This document shows, one piece after another, positions 49,419 through 59,743 of a DNA stretch of 64,000 bases. Under the pieces are notes generated by a model. The model was given only the letters and a program-made list of their open reading frames with translations, was not told the DNA's origin and searched no databases. Made by a program: the position numbers and the translations under genes. Source of the DNA: Avichristensenella sp031550535 (GTDB taxonomy: Bacteria; Bacillota; Clostridia; Christensenellales; Aristaeellaceae); contig JAVBOM010000028.1 in NCBI GenBank assembly GCA_031550535.1, positions 1-64,000 of the forward strand. The letters run 5' to 3'. Positions within the stretch are counted from its first letter, which is position 1, and each line of letters begins with the position of its first letter.

Positions 49419-50443
49419 ACCCGATATTCCGCCGACCCCCGCAGGATCATCTGGCACGGGAGCACGCGCCGCTCGGCCGGGGTGCCTGGGTTCGTAATCA
49501 GGCGCAGGAGCAGCCCGGCGCTCTCCGCGCCGATCTCCGACATGGGCAGACGCATGGTGGTCAGCCCGGGCGTCAGGCAGCCGGCGATTTCGCGGTCGTC
49601 AAAGCCGATGACGGACATGTCGCCGGGGACGGACTTGCCCATGTCCAGCAGCGCGCGCAGACAACCCGCCGCCATCAGGTCGTTCATGGCGAAAACGGCG
49701 GTGGGCGGGTTTGGCAGCGCCGCGATGGCCTCCGCCTCGCGGGCGCCGGAGTCGAAGGACCAGTCGCCGTAGCGGATGTAGCCCTCATGGATGGGCAAGG
49801 CCGCCGCGCGCATGGCGAGCTGGAACCCGCTGAGCCGCTGCATGGTGGAATAGGAGTGGGGGTGCCCGGCGATCAGCGCGATGCGCCGGTGTCCAAGGCT
49901 GACCAGGTGCCGCACCACGGCGACGGCGCCCTCCTGGTTGTTGTAGGTGACGCAGCTGCAGTCAGTGCCGTGGGAGAAGGCAAACACGAGCGGGGTATCG
50001 ACGCGGTCGATGATGCCGTCCAGAAAACGATCGTGCATGCCGACATAAATAATGCCATCTACCTGGGAGCGGAGAAGCAGGGCGATGCCCAAATTGATCC
50101 GCTCGCGGTGCAGGCCGGTTTCTTCGTAGCGATTATACAGTTTATCCTGCAGGTGAAGGTCGGAGAAGAGCATCCGGTAACCGCTTCCCTGCAGGGTCTC
50201 GGAAATGCCGCTGACGATCCCCGGGACGGGCATGGCACGGATATCCTCGGCCAGAACCCCGATGGTATGCGCCCTGCCCTGCCGGATTTGCCGGGCATGT
50301 GCGGCGGGTTTGTAGTTCACCTGCCGCATGGCGTCGAGCACGCGCTGCTTTGTCTGTGCCGTAATGTGTTTTGTGCCGTTGATGACATGGGATACCGTCG
50401 CGATGGACACGCCCGCTTGCTGGGCGACTTCCTTCATGGTCAT
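49397..50443 (-). CDS. LacI-family transcriptional regulator
   Basis: A 348-residue regulator. The helix-turn-helix is MKEVAQQAGVSIATVSHVINGTKHITAQTKQRVLDAM at the N-terminus, followed by the hinge NYKPAAHARQIRQGRAHTIGV and a periplasmic-binding-like sensor domain (AVFAMNDLMAAGCLRAL, VIGFDDREIAGCLTPGLTTMRLPMSEIG). It probably binds a sugar or nucleoside. The start is ATG 50443, after AAAGGATGGAG; the open frame to 50476 is not needed. The closest metabolic gene is not evident, so the regulon is unknown. Confidence 0.92.
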   Translation of the reverse strand: MTMKEVAQQAGVSIATVSHVINGTKHITAQTKQRVLDAMRQVNYKPAAHARQIRQGRAHTIGVLAEDIRAMPVPGIVSGISETLQGSGYRMLFSDLHLQDKLYNRYEETGLHRERINLGIALLLRSQVDGIIYVGMHDRFLDGIIDRVDTPLVFAFSHGTDCSCVTYNNQEGAVAVVRHLVSLGHRRIALIAGHPHSYSTMQRLSGFQLAMRAAALPIHEGYIRYGDWSFDSGAREAEAIAALPNPPTAVFAMNDLMAAGCLRALLDMGKSVPGDMSVIGFDDREIAGCLTPGLTTMRLPMSEIGAESAGLLLRLITNPGTPAERRVLPCQMILRGSAEYRVVKNCGF

Positions 50444-50484
50444 GCCGACTCCATCCTTTGCAACCGCTGTGTTCACAATTGTAA

Positions 50485-50513
50485 ATGCATTGTATAATCA
50501 ATGGGAAGCCTGT
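50485..50513 (-). promoter_or_regulatory. Promoter and possible operators of the LacI gene
   Basis: On minus TTGACA followed after 16-18 nt by TATACAAT. Overlapping inverted repeats CATTG-TATAAT-CAATG and TTACAATTGTGAA could be autoregulatory operators. Exact box limits are approximate. Confidence 0.5.
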
Positions 50514-50637
50514 GTCAAGGGATGGTGGGCAAAGTGTATAGAAACGAACGGAAGAAACAGGCTGAAAATGCTGGTGATTCGACAAAGATGAAGGGTTGAG
50601 CTGCGACAAATGACGTAACTTGTCGAAATATGTCGGC

Positions 50638-51684
50638 TTATGGTAGCAATTCTTCGGCCAGCGATTTTGCCGCGCGCATGGCCGTGGGCAGCGGAAGCGC
50701 GGTAAGCGCGTCCCTGTCCGCCCAGCGCCAGCCGTCCGGGCAGGCGTCACCGCGCGCGTCAAAGCGGAGCAACGCCATGTCCCAGATCAGGTGGGTGAAC
50801 ACATGGCGCGCCTCGCCGAGTGAGCTTATGAACCGTGCGTCCACACCGAGCCGCCGGAGCTGCTTTTCCACAGCGCGGCCGTCCGCCACGTGATCAAAGC
50901 CGGGAAAGCACCACAGGCCCTGCAACAGGCGTTCCTCCCGCTGATGGAGCAGCACGCGGCCCTCATATATCACCAGCGCGACGCCGCGCGGCACCACGCG
51001 CTGTGGGGCTTTGCGCTGCTTGACGGGCAGCGCGTCCGCGTCCCCTGTGGCAAGCGCGTCGCAGAAGGCTGCGGCGGGGCAATCCGCGCACCTGGGCGCG
51101 GGCTGGCAAACGCGCGCGCCGAGCTCCATCATGGATTGGTTGAAGTCACCGGGGCGATCCGGATCCACGAGCGCGGCGGCCTCCTGATGCAGCAGCCGCT
51201 TCACCGACGGGATGCCCACGTCGTCCCGGATGCCCGCGAGGCGCGCGACAACGCGCTCCACATTGCCGTCCACGGCGGGAACAGGGAAACCGAACGCGAT
51301 GCTGGCCACCGCGCCCGCAGTGTACGCGCCGATGCCGGGCAGCTTGCGCAGTGCCTCCGGGCTCTGCGGAAACGCGCCGCCGTGCTGCGCGACGACGGTC
51401 TGCGCGCATTTGCGCAGGTTCCGCGCGCGGCTGTAGTAACCCAGGCCCTCCCACGCCTTCAGCACGTCCTGCTCCGGCGCTGCGGCGAGAGTGTGCACGG
51501 TGGGGAAGCGGGCGAGGAAGCGCGTCCAGTAGCCGGAGACGGTTTCGGCGCGCGTCTGCTGGAGCATGATTTCTGACACCCAGATGGCGTACGGGTCCGA
51601 GGTATGCCGCCAAGGCAGGTCCCGCTTGGCCGAATCGTACCATTTCAGGAGAGCGGCGCGGAGCGCGCCCGGATGATCTTGCAT
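50638..51684 (-). CDS. mutY: MutY, A/G-specific adenine glycosylase
   Basis: A 348-residue base-excision repair enzyme removing adenine opposite 8-oxoguanine. The helix-hairpin-helix LPGIGAYTAGAVASIAFG and catalytic Asp in VDGNVERVVARL (about residue 139) are present. The 4Fe-4S cysteines CQPAPRCADCPAAAFC keep the C-x6-C-x2-C-x5-C spacing. The C-terminal NUDIX-like domain, which reads 8-oxoG, follows (LVIYEGRVLLHQREERLLQGLWCFPGF). No Shine-Dalgarno precedes ATG 51684. Instead an extended -10 TGC-TACAAT (51691-51699) ends 6 nt before it, so a leaderless mRNA is likely. Confidence 0.94.
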   Translation of the reverse strand: MQDHPGALRAALLKWYDSAKRDLPWRHTSDPYAIWVSEIMLQQTRAETVSGYWTRFLARFPTVHTLAAAPEQDVLKAWEGLGYYSRARNLRKCAQTVVAQHGGAFPQSPEALRKLPGIGAYTAGAVASIAFGFPVPAVDGNVERVVARLAGIRDDVGIPSVKRLLHQEAAALVDPDRPGDFNQSMMELGARVCQPAPRCADCPAAAFCDALATGDADALPVKQRKAPQRVVPRGVALVIYEGRVLLHQREERLLQGLWCFPGFDHVADGRAVEKQLRRLGVDARFISSLGEARHVFTHLIWDMALLRFDARGDACPDGWRWADRDALTALPLPTAMRAAKSLAEELLP

Positions 51685-51816
51685 GGGATCATTGTAGCAC
51701 GCGTATGAAAACTTGAAAAATGGAAAGAATCGGAGAGAACAATAGATTTTGGCAGGAAAGCGGAGAGAAACACGGAATAGAACGAAATACGCGGTTTTTT
51801 CCCAGAATCTCCCTCT

Positions 51817-51845
51817 TGCCAGAAAATCGGTTCTATTATAAACTT
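51817..51845 (+). promoter_or_regulatory. Promoter of groES-groEL
   Basis: TTGCCA (51817-51822), a 17-nt spacer and TAAACT (51840-51845). The predicted start falls at the left edge of the CIRCE element. Confidence 0.65.
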
Positions 51846-51856
51846 GACATTGTCGG

Positions 51857-51883
51857 TTAGCACTCGATTGAGGTGAGTGCTAA
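51857..51883 (+). promoter_or_regulatory. CIRCE operator for HrcA
   Basis: Perfect TTAGCACTC-N9-GAGTGCTAA, the HrcA-binding site that represses chaperonin genes without stress and is relieved on heat shock. hrcA itself is not in the window. Confidence 0.97.
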
Positions 51884-51913
51884 CAATCCCAAATCAACAA
51901 GGAGGAACAATCC

Positions 51914-52198
51914 ATGCAGATTAAGCCTCTCGGCGACCGTGTGGTCATCAAGAACGCCGAAGCAAATGAAGTCACAAAGGGCGGCATTATCCTCGCGGGC
52001 ACGGCGAAGGAAAAGCCCCAGATGGCCGAGGTCCTGGCAGTCGGCCCCGGCGGCAATGTGGACGGCAAGGAAGTCACCATGCACGTCAAACCCGGCCAGA
52101 AGGTCATCTATTCCAAGTACGCGGGCACGGAAATCAAGCTGGACGGCGAAGAGGTCATCATCGTCCGTCAGAACGATATTCTCGCCGTGGTTGAATAA
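51914..52198 (+). CDS. groES: GroES co-chaperonin
   Basis: A 94-residue co-chaperonin forming the heptameric lid of GroEL. Begins QIKPLGDRVVIKNAEANEVTKGGIILAGTAKEKPQ, including the mobile loop, and ends with VIIVRQNDILAVVE. AAGGAGG precedes ATG 51914. It is under CIRCE control and lies 15 nt before groEL. Confidence 0.97.
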   Translation: MQIKPLGDRVVIKNAEANEVTKGGIILAGTAKEKPQMAEVLAVGPGGNVDGKEVTMHVKPGQKVIYSKYAGTEIKLDGEEVIIVRQNDILAVVE

Positions 52199-52213
52199 GG
52201 AGGAGCAAAGCAT

Positions 52214-53842
<1,629 letters not shown>

Positions 53843-53856
53843 GAGACAAGGGAAAG

Positions 53857-53950
53857 CCAGGGGACCCTGTCCCCTGGACCCCTGCCAAAGGGCATTGCCC
53901 TTTGGAATCCCTTCTTTGCCTCACGGCAAGGGAGGGGTTCTTTTTTTGTT
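53857..53950 (+). terminator. Repeat-type terminator cluster after groEL
   Basis: Hairpins CCAGGGGA-ccctg-TCCCCTGG (53857-53877) and CCAAAGGG-cattg-CCCTTTGG (53885-53905), and a third stem (about 53910-53938) followed by TTCTTTTTTTG. This kind of C-rich, G-rich multi-hairpin block is common in clostridial intergenic regions. The remaining gap to 54059 shows no gene. Confidence 0.75.
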
Positions 53951-54058
53951 CTGGCAGCGCCCCGGCAAAAGGGCCGTTCCGCCGGACAGTCACGCGCACG
54001 TCTTGGTGCGACACAAGTTCCTTGGTTATTTGCAATATTGAATAATAAATTGTACGTA

Positions 54059-54087
54059 TTGACAATAGAAAACGAAAGAACTATACT
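54059..54087 (+). promoter_or_regulatory. Promoter of the two-hydrolase gene
   Basis: TTGACA (54059-54064), a 17-nt spacer and TATACT (54082-54087). Confidence 0.8.
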
Positions 54088-54157
54088 CGGATGAAACAAG
54101 GGCCGCCCGTGTCGTGGGCGCGCTCCGCATTTGCGCCGGGGGATGTACCGGGGATGA

Positions 54158-54215
54158 GATAGGGATTCCTGGCGGAATCCCTATATGGTGGCCGATTCTT
54201 CGAATCAGCGCCGCC
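54158..54215 (+). repeat. R1 repeat, copy 14
   Basis: Sense orientation on plus in the leader of the two-hydrolase gene, ending shortly before AGAAGGAGGG. Both hairpins intact; they would sit directly 5' of the ribosome site. Confidence 0.9.
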
Positions 54216-54239
54216 GTCACAGTAGAAGGAGGGTTTCTG

Positions 54240-56207
54240 ATGAGGGTTCTGTCCTGTTTCCTTTGCGCCATGTTGCTGTGCGGGCTTTGCGTGCCCGCGA
54301 TGGGGGAGGCCGCGCTCGCGGCGTTTGACGCGTCCCCGCTGGCTGCTCCCGGCGATACGCTGGAGTATGGGCCGTACACGGTGGAGATGCTAGGCGAGGG
54401 CATTTACCATCTGGAGGACGGCATTGCCGCCTACAAGCCGGGCTACTGGTTGAACGCGGATGGCAGCTATGCCTACGACGCCGAAGGCAACTTCATGAAC
54501 AACTGCTCGGAAATGTATCTGGTGCTGGGCGACGCGAAGGCGCTGCTGATCGACCTGTCCAACAGCATCGCGCGGGACAGCGCAGCTACGGCGGTGCGGA
54601 ACATCGTCGCCGGTCTGGCCGGGAAGCGGACACTGGAGGTCGCGATCACCCACGGCCACCCCGACCATGTGGGCATGGCCAAGGCATTCGTGGACACAGA
54701 CGTGCCGATCTACTTCCCCGAGGGGGACTACGCGGCCTACATGGAGGCGGCATTCGGCCTGGCCGAGAACCGCACCACGCCGTTTGTGCCGGGAGAGACC
54801 AAGTTTGACCTGGGCGGGCGCGTGCTGGACACGGTGTTGGTGCAGGGCCATACGGCCGCTTCGACCGTCTTTGTGCTGGAAGGCGAAAACGTGATGATTT
54901 CCGGCGACGCGATCGGCAGCGGGATGGGCGTGTGGATCTTCAGCGCCGACGGCCTCGCGCAGTTCGTGGACGGCATGGAGAACCTGATCGCGTACATCAA
55001 CGCGAACTTCGACGACGCGGGCAAGGCAGCGCTGAAAATCTACAGCGGCCATGCCTGGCAGTACGGCAAGTGGGTGGAAGGCGGCGCGGACTGGCTGGAC
55101 TGGCAGTATGTGCAGGACATGGGCGCGTGCATCGCGCTCCTGGCTGAAGGCGCGTGGCTTACGGAGGGCAGCGGCCTGGTCTACGAGGACTGGGGCAGGA
55201 CGCTGAACGGGCTGACGGGCGACTTTGTCCACGGCACCGCCGGAATCTCCGCGGGGCTGAAGAGCGCGTGTGACTTCGCCGGTGTCACGACCAAGGGCAC
55301 CCGAAAGGCGGACTATCCGTGGGGCAAGGACTTGGCGTATGACGACTTCGTGTCCCAAACCCAGGCATATGCCTACGGCTCGTACCTCGACCTGTATGAG
55401 GTGCGGACGTTTGACAGCGGGGACGAGGCGGTCGGCGAGATGACGTACTATGTGTACGACCCCATTGCCCACGGCGCGGATGCGGACGGCACGTACCCGG
55501 TCATCCTGTGGCTGCACGGGTCCGGCAACGCGCTGGACGGCGAGATGGCCGTGCCCTACAGCGGCGCGGAGGCGTTCGCCAGCCCGGAATATCAGGAGGC
55601 GATGGGCGGCGCGTACATCATTTGCCCGCTGGCGAACGAAACCCGGGATGAAAAGGGCCAAACGCTGGGCAACTGGATGACCACGACCGAGGACGGCAAG
55701 ACCAGCAAGTACTCCGCCGCGCTGAAGGGCATCCTGGACACGGTGATGGAGGAGAACGCGGATCACATCGGCAAGGTGATCGTCTCCGGCACATCGGCGG
55801 GCGGATACGGCGCGTGGCGCTTCATCCTGGATCACACGGACGCCGTGGACGCGTGCCTGCTGATGGCGGCGGCGTATCTGCCCACGGAAGACGAGCTGAA
55901 CCGGATCGACGCGTCCGGCATGCGCCTCTGGATCACCCACGGCTACCGCGACGAATTGGTGACGTATGACCGGGTGATCGAACCGATCCTGACGCGGCTG
56001 ATGCGGATGGAAAACGTGGAGGTCACGATTCTGGACTGGGTGCGGAACGCCGACCACGGCGTGGCGACGATCAATTTCGGCCTGGAGATGGGGCAGCACT
56101 GCATCTGCGCGCAGATCGGCGCGAACATGATCTTCGCGGACGGCACGCCGGCGGACATCAGCCATCCGGACGGTGTGACCGGGTGGATACGCGACGTGGT
56201 GAAGTAG
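54240..56207 (+). CDS. Secreted fusion: metallo-beta-lactamase domain plus alpha/beta hydrolase domain
   Basis: A 655-residue exported protein with two hydrolase domains. After the signal peptide (residues 1 to about 22) comes a metallo-beta-lactamase fold: ITHGHPDHVGMAK (HxHxDH, about residue 139), LVQGHTAAST and VMISGDAIGSG. From about residue 380 an alpha/beta hydrolase of the esterase/depolymerase type follows: PVILWLHGSGNAL (oxyanion strand), VSGTSAGGYGAWRF (GxSxG nucleophile) and, near the end, HGYRDE and NADHGV as candidate acid and His. The start ATG 54240 follows AGAAGGAGGG. The two domains may act in sequence on one ester polymer or lipid. Confidence 0.85.
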   Translation: MRVLSCFLCAMLLCGLCVPAMGEAALAAFDASPLAAPGDTLEYGPYTVEMLGEGIYHLEDGIAAYKPGYWLNADGSYAYDAEGNFMNNCSEMYLVLGDAKALLIDLSNSIARDSAATAVRNIVAGLAGKRTLEVAITHGHPDHVGMAKAFVDTDVPIYFPEGDYAAYMEAAFGLAENRTTPFVPGETKFDLGGRVLDTVLVQGHTAASTVFVLEGENVMISGDAIGSGMGVWIFSADGLAQFVDGMENLIAYINANFDDAGKAALKIYSGHAWQYGKWVEGGADWLDWQYVQDMGACIALLAEGAWLTEGSGLVYEDWGRTLNGLTGDFVHGTAGISAGLKSACDFAGVTTKGTRKADYPWGKDLAYDDFVSQTQAYAYGSYLDLYEVRTFDSGDEAVGEMTYYVYDPIAHGADADGTYPVILWLHGSGNALDGEMAVPYSGAEAFASPEYQEAMGGAYIICPLANETRDEKGQTLGNWMTTTEDGKTSKYSAALKGILDTVMEENADHIGKVIVSGTSAGGYGAWRFILDHTDAVDACLLMAAAYLPTEDELNRIDASGMRLWITHGYRDELVTYDRVIEPILTRLMRMENVEVTILDWVRNADHGVATINFGLEMGQHCICAQIGANMIFADGTPADISHPDGVTGWIRDVVK

Positions 56208-56240
56208 AGCATACGAGGTAGAGCCTATCTGATAAACCGA

Positions 56241-56279
56241 GCCGCCCCGCGAGCAATTTGCCTGCGGGGCGGCTTTTCC
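56241..56279 (+). terminator. Terminator of the two-hydrolase gene
   Basis: GCCGCCCCGC-N13-GCGGGGCGGC followed by TTTTCC. It lies between convergent genes. Confidence 0.88.
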
Positions 56280-56281
56280 TG

Positions 56282-57094
56282 TTACCCTTCTTCACCCTTC
56301 CTGTACGTGACCGTGACATGCTTCCCCGCCACTTCCCCAAGCGCGGCGAACAGGTGGCCCCACGCGCGCTTTACGGGGTTGCGGAGGGGGACGGCCGCGT
56401 CGTAGGCGAGGATGGACCGCTCCGGCTGGGTCCAGTGGGTGCCGTCCTCGGTCGGGTACGCTGTGCCGGGGGCGTAGTGGCGGCTCATGCCGCGGAACAG
56501 GTTGTACGGGATCATCATCAGGAAGCTGGGCGCGTGGAGCTTGGCGGACGCGACATCCTGGTGGAAGCGCGTGGCGGCCTTCTTGATCTTCCTGCGCGTC
56601 CGCTCATCGGGCCTAAAGTCGTTCCAGCTATGGGAGGGGATGGGCAGTTCGTAGCAGCGGTTCATGCCGATGGCGCGCAGGAAGCCCGCCGCGTAGGACG
56701 CCGCCTTGCGCCCGCCGACGCCGCCCGTGGTGGTCACGACCAGGGCTTTCTGGCGGAAAAAGCGCGGGCGGTGCAGCAGGTAGCACAGGTGGTCGATGAA
56801 GTTCTTCGCGAGCGCGTTCGGCTGCATGTTGAACGTGGTGAACGCGAAGATGAGGCCGTCGCACCGCTCGATCTTTTTAAGCAGGACGTCCAGGTTCTCC
56901 GCGTGCGGGCAGGTGGACGGGCCAAGCCGGAAGCACTCGCTGCAGCCAGCGCAGAACGGCAGGTCCAGCCGCGCCAGGTGCACGGCCTCAAAGTCCGCGT
57001 TGGGAAAAAGGGCGCGAATTTGCTTGACCACAAGGCCCACGGCTTTCCACGTGTTGCCGGCGTGCGGGGACGCGTTCAGGAGAAGATAGCGCAT
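56282..57094 (-). CDS. Flavodoxin-like NAD(P)H-dependent FMN reductase
   Basis: A 270-residue protein of the NADPH-dependent FMN reductase (flavodoxin-like fold) family. The start MRYLLLNASPHAGNTWKAVGLV is the FMN phosphate-binding loop. CAGCSECFRLGPSTCPH is the Cys-containing block typical of iron-sulphur-linked members. IFAFTTFNMQPNALAKNFIDHL and VVTTTGGVGGRKAASYAAGFL complete the flavin site. The C-terminal 100 residues are an extension with Trp/Pro-rich segments. Start ATG 57094; the frame upstream has no ribosome site. It probably reduces a quinone or other small acceptor. Confidence 0.85.
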   Translation of the reverse strand: MRYLLLNASPHAGNTWKAVGLVVKQIRALFPNADFEAVHLARLDLPFCAGCSECFRLGPSTCPHAENLDVLLKKIERCDGLIFAFTTFNMQPNALAKNFIDHLCYLLHRPRFFRQKALVVTTTGGVGGRKAASYAAGFLRAIGMNRCYELPIPSHSWNDFRPDERTRRKIKKAATRFHQDVASAKLHAPSFLMMIPYNLFRGMSRHYAPGTAYPTEDGTHWTQPERSILAYDAAVPLRNPVKRAWGHLFAALGEVAGKHVTVTYRKGEEG

Positions 57095-57180
57095 AAAACA
57101 CCTCGGGAGGTCGGTTGGGGAGGGGGGTGACTTCGCGTCTGGCGGGTGGGGACTGCCGCCGCACGCCACCCTCCCGTCCC

Positions 57181-58263
57181 TTATTCCCGCCGCAACCTAT
57201 CGATCAGCAAGGCGAAGCGGGGATCGTCCCGGATGGGGGCGTATGCCTCCTGGGCCAGCAGGTGATCGGCGGCCAGATTCCGCAGCGCGCGGGCTTGCTC
57301 CCGGGCGGCGGGGGTGCCTTCGCGGTCGTCCCCGGGCATGCGGTCAAAGAGGGGGAGGTCCGCCAGGCGGTCCGGATGCGCCAGACAGGCCGTCGCGGAC
57401 AGTTCGGCAGCCCGGAGCAGCGCTTCCCGGTCGCCCAGGGCGTGCGCGGCGGTCAGCCTGGCGGCCGCGACGGTCATGCCCAGGCGTTCCACAAGGCCGA
57501 GCGGCGCGAGCGTCGCTTCGGCGGCGTCGGCGTAGCGCGCGGCTCTGGCAGCGTCGCCCGCCTGCGCGGCAATCCGCGCGAGCGCCGCCAGCGCGTTCGC
57601 CGCATTCATGGCGGATTCCAGCAGGTTGGCCTGCCCCTGGCGTTCCGCATCGTTCAGCCTGCCCTGAAGCTGGCGCAGCGTGGGCAGGAGGGTGGCGGGG
57701 TCCGGCGGCATCCGGGGGAAGGCGTCAAAGACGGCGTCCGCCTCGTCCAGCCGCCGCGCCCGCATGTAGGCGGTGCCCAGCATATATTTCGCCATGGGCA
57801 GCGTTTCTCCTTCGGCAGTTTCCGCCGCTTGGACCAGGATTTCGAGCTGAAGCGCGCGCAGGGCGTCCCGCTCCGCGTCGGTGCGCGCGAACACGCCGCC
57901 TTCCATCAGGGCGGCATGCAGCGCGAGCCGCAGCTTCGCGTCGCGCGGGTATTCCAGAAGCAGATCGCGGCAGCGGGCCATCCCGGTGGCAAAGTCCGCG
58001 AGGGCGAACGCATCCCGCAGTTCGTCCAGCAGCAGACCCGTCGCCTCGTCCGTCAGGCGTGGGGTATAGGCGAGCAGCACGTCGGTGGTGGTGTCAAGGA
58101 AGCGCGCGATGGGCGCGACGAGCGTGATGTCCGGGTAGGACTGACCGGTTTCCCACTTGCTGACGGCCGGCGCGGTGACGCCCACGGCGGCGGCGAGTTG
58201 CTCCTGTGTGGCGCCCATTTCCCGGCGCAGGCGCGCGATGGTCGGGCCGATGGCAAGGGTCAT
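57181..58263 (-). CDS. XRE-family regulator with C-terminal helical-repeat domain
   Basis: A 360-residue protein. An XRE helix-turn-helix is at the N-terminus (IARLRREMGATQEQLAAAVGVTAPAVSKWETGQSYPDITLVAPIARFL). The rest is Ala-rich and helical with pairs that resemble TPR/SEL1-like repeats, as in peptide-responsive RRNPP-type regulators; a signal peptide ligand is possible but unproven. ATG 58263 follows GGGAGGTGAAC. The ORF upstream (MAPDFSNQRRHQG…) is translation of R1 and not part of the protein. The gene starts downstream of an R1 copy and a truncated second one. Confidence 0.85.
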   Translation of the reverse strand: MTLAIGPTIARLRREMGATQEQLAAAVGVTAPAVSKWETGQSYPDITLVAPIARFLDTTTDVLLAYTPRLTDEATGLLLDELRDAFALADFATGMARCRDLLLEYPRDAKLRLALHAALMEGGVFARTDAERDALRALQLEILVQAAETAEGETLPMAKYMLGTAYMRARRLDEADAVFDAFPRMPPDPATLLPTLRQLQGRLNDAERQGQANLLESAMNAANALAALARIAAQAGDAARAARYADAAEATLAPLGLVERLGMTVAAARLTAAHALGDREALLRAAELSATACLAHPDRLADLPLFDRMPGDDREGTPAAREQARALRNLAADHLLAQEAYAPIRDDPRFALLIDRLRRE

Positions 58264-58287
58264 GGCGTTCACCTCCCGCGATTCGTA

Positions 58288-58312
58288 TGGGATTCCTGCG
58301 GAATCCCTACCT
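58288..58312 (-). repeat. R1 partial copy (hairpin I only)
   Basis: TGGGATTCC-tgc-GGAATCCCTACC, in sense orientation on minus, follows copy 16 in the same leader. It looks like the start of a second tandem R1 that was truncated. Confidence 0.75.
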
Positions 58313-58317
58313 TGATG

Positions 58318-58374
58318 GCGGCGCTGATTTGAAAAATCGGGCGCCATAGGGGGATTTCGCCAGAAATCCCTACC
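58318..58374 (-). repeat. R1 repeat, copy 16
   Basis: Near-consensus, sense orientation on minus. Its 5' end coincides with the predicted transcription start of the XRE-TPR gene. Confidence 0.9.
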
Positions 58375-58382
58375 TTATGCTC

Positions 58383-58412
58383 AGTATACAGGCGGGATGC
58401 CATGGCGCGCAA
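58383..58412 (-). promoter_or_regulatory. Promoter of the XRE-TPR gene
   Basis: On minus TTGCGC (58407-58412), an 18-nt spacer and TATACT (58383-58388). Confidence 0.65.
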
Positions 58413-58474
58413 GCGAGGCGCGCGCAACTTGCGGGCGGGAAAAGTAACCGTGGGTTAAAACCGTATGAAAAGCC

Positions 58475-58553
58475 AAGGATTTCTTGCGCAATCCCTTTGA
58501 TGGCGCGGAATCGAGAAATCCCCGCCGCGCCCGATTTTACAAATCAGGGCCGC
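58475..58553 (+). repeat. R1 repeat, copy 17, extended form
   Basis: Three-hairpin version on plus. It is the only copy with no gene downstream in its orientation: the next gene, 58667-59743, is convergent. The 58555-58666 stretch shows no gene. Confidence 0.75.
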
Positions 58554-58666
58554 AGTCGGGGATATTCGTGTTCATTGTAGGCAGTTCATGCCCTTTTCGC
58601 TGTTAAACATAATGGAAATGTGATTGGAAATATCCCATGCCACGCCATTCGGAGGGCACACGCCCA

Positions 58667-59743
58667 TCAATGATCGCCGAAGGATACCAGCGCGTCCCGC
58701 ATCTCCCGGTGCATTTTCCACAGCGCGCCGCTCTGGTTGGCGAGGATGTTCAGCGTCAGGTCGAGCGCGGGGTAGTAGGAGAACATGGCCTCCACGCCCG
58801 CGTTTTCGCCCTCCTTGAACAGGGAGAGCGTCTGCCCGTCCCGCTCGATGAACTCAAACGCGTAGCCGGTGCGCCAGGTGCCGTAGCGCGAGGGGCGCGC
58901 GCGGGGGCAGCGCGGCGAAAGGAGCAGCGCGGCGTATGGCTCGGACAGCAGCCGCCCGGCCCGGATGGCGCGCAGGAACGCGTCCAGGTCGCTAACGGTG
59001 GAGTACATGCCGCCGTCCGGCGTGCCGATGGGCGGGTAGGAGTAGATGTTCTTCTTCCATTTGACAAAGTTGCCGTCCGCGTCCTCCGCCGCGAAATAGC
59101 CCTCGGCGGCGTTCGGGCAAATTTCGTCCTTGGCGAGGAAGACGGTGTCCGCGAGGCCGCACGGGCGGAGGATGTTTTCCGTCACGAAGGCGCGATAGTC
59201 CGTGCCGGTCAGCTTTTCGATGGCCAGACCGAGCAGCACAAAGGCGCAATTGTTGTACCGCACGTCCGTGCCCGCCCGGAACACGGGGTCCTTGTACGCG
59301 AACTGCGGCAGGAAATCCGCGCAGTGCCGGATGGCGTAGTTGGGCTTGTCGATGAACAGGTCCTCGTACTTCTCGCCGGCCTCCTCATCGGCGTCGTCGG
59401 CGATGCCGGACGTGTGGGTCAGCAGGTGCTCGATGGTCACATCGCGGGGAATTTTCGTGCCGGTGAGGCCGAGCAGATCGACGATGCCGTCGCCCGGGCG
59501 GAGCGCGCCGCGCTCCATCAGCAGCAGGCACGCGGCGGCCGTGAACACCTTGGTAACGGATGCGGTGTCGAATTTGGTATCGATGCGGTTAGGGATGGCA
59601 AAATCGCGGTTGGCGAAACCGGATGCGCCGGAGAGCAAGGTGTCGTCGCCGGATTTTATGAGAATCGCGCCGGAGAACGTGTCCTGGTAGCGGCCAAAGA
59701 TGGCGCGCAGGGCGGGTTGGAGGGATTGGCTCGATGGGTTCAT
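58667..59743 (-). CDS. Serine hydrolase, beta-lactamase/PBP-like fold
   Basis: A 358-residue cytoplasmic (no signal peptide) serine hydrolase of the beta-lactamase class C/esterase family. SxxK in DTASVTKVFTAAACLLLM (about residue 61); YxN in VRYNNCAFVLLGLAIEKL; a third box is weak. THTSGI follows the active-site strand as in EstB-type enzymes. Start ATG 59743. No promoter was found in the 465-bp gap upstream, which holds MITE-like hairpins. It parallels the secreted relative at 38795, but the two are only distantly alike. Confidence 0.88.
   Translation of the reverse strand: MNPSSQSLQPALRAIFGRYQDTFSGAILIKSGDDTLLSGASGFANRDFAIPNRIDTKFDTASVTKVFTAAACLLLMERGALRPGDGIVDLLGLTGTKIPRDVTIEHLLTHTSGIADDADEEAGEKYEDLFIDKPNYAIRHCADFLPQFAYKDPVFRAGTDVRYNNCAFVLLGLAIEKLTGTDYRAFVTENILRPCGLADTVFLAKDEICPNAAEGYFAAEDADGNFVKWKKNIYSYPPIGTPDGGMYSTVSDLDAFLRAIRAGRLLSEPYAALLLSPRCPRARPSRYGTWRTGYAFEFIERDGQTLSLFKEGENAGVEAMFSYYPALDLTLNILANQSGALWKMHREMRDALVSFGDH

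Noticed and set aside
58264..58347. N-terminal extension of the XRE-TPR protein (MAPDFSNQRRHQG…)
   Set aside because: It is translation of R1. The ribosome site GGGAGGTGAAC marks ATG 58263 as the start.
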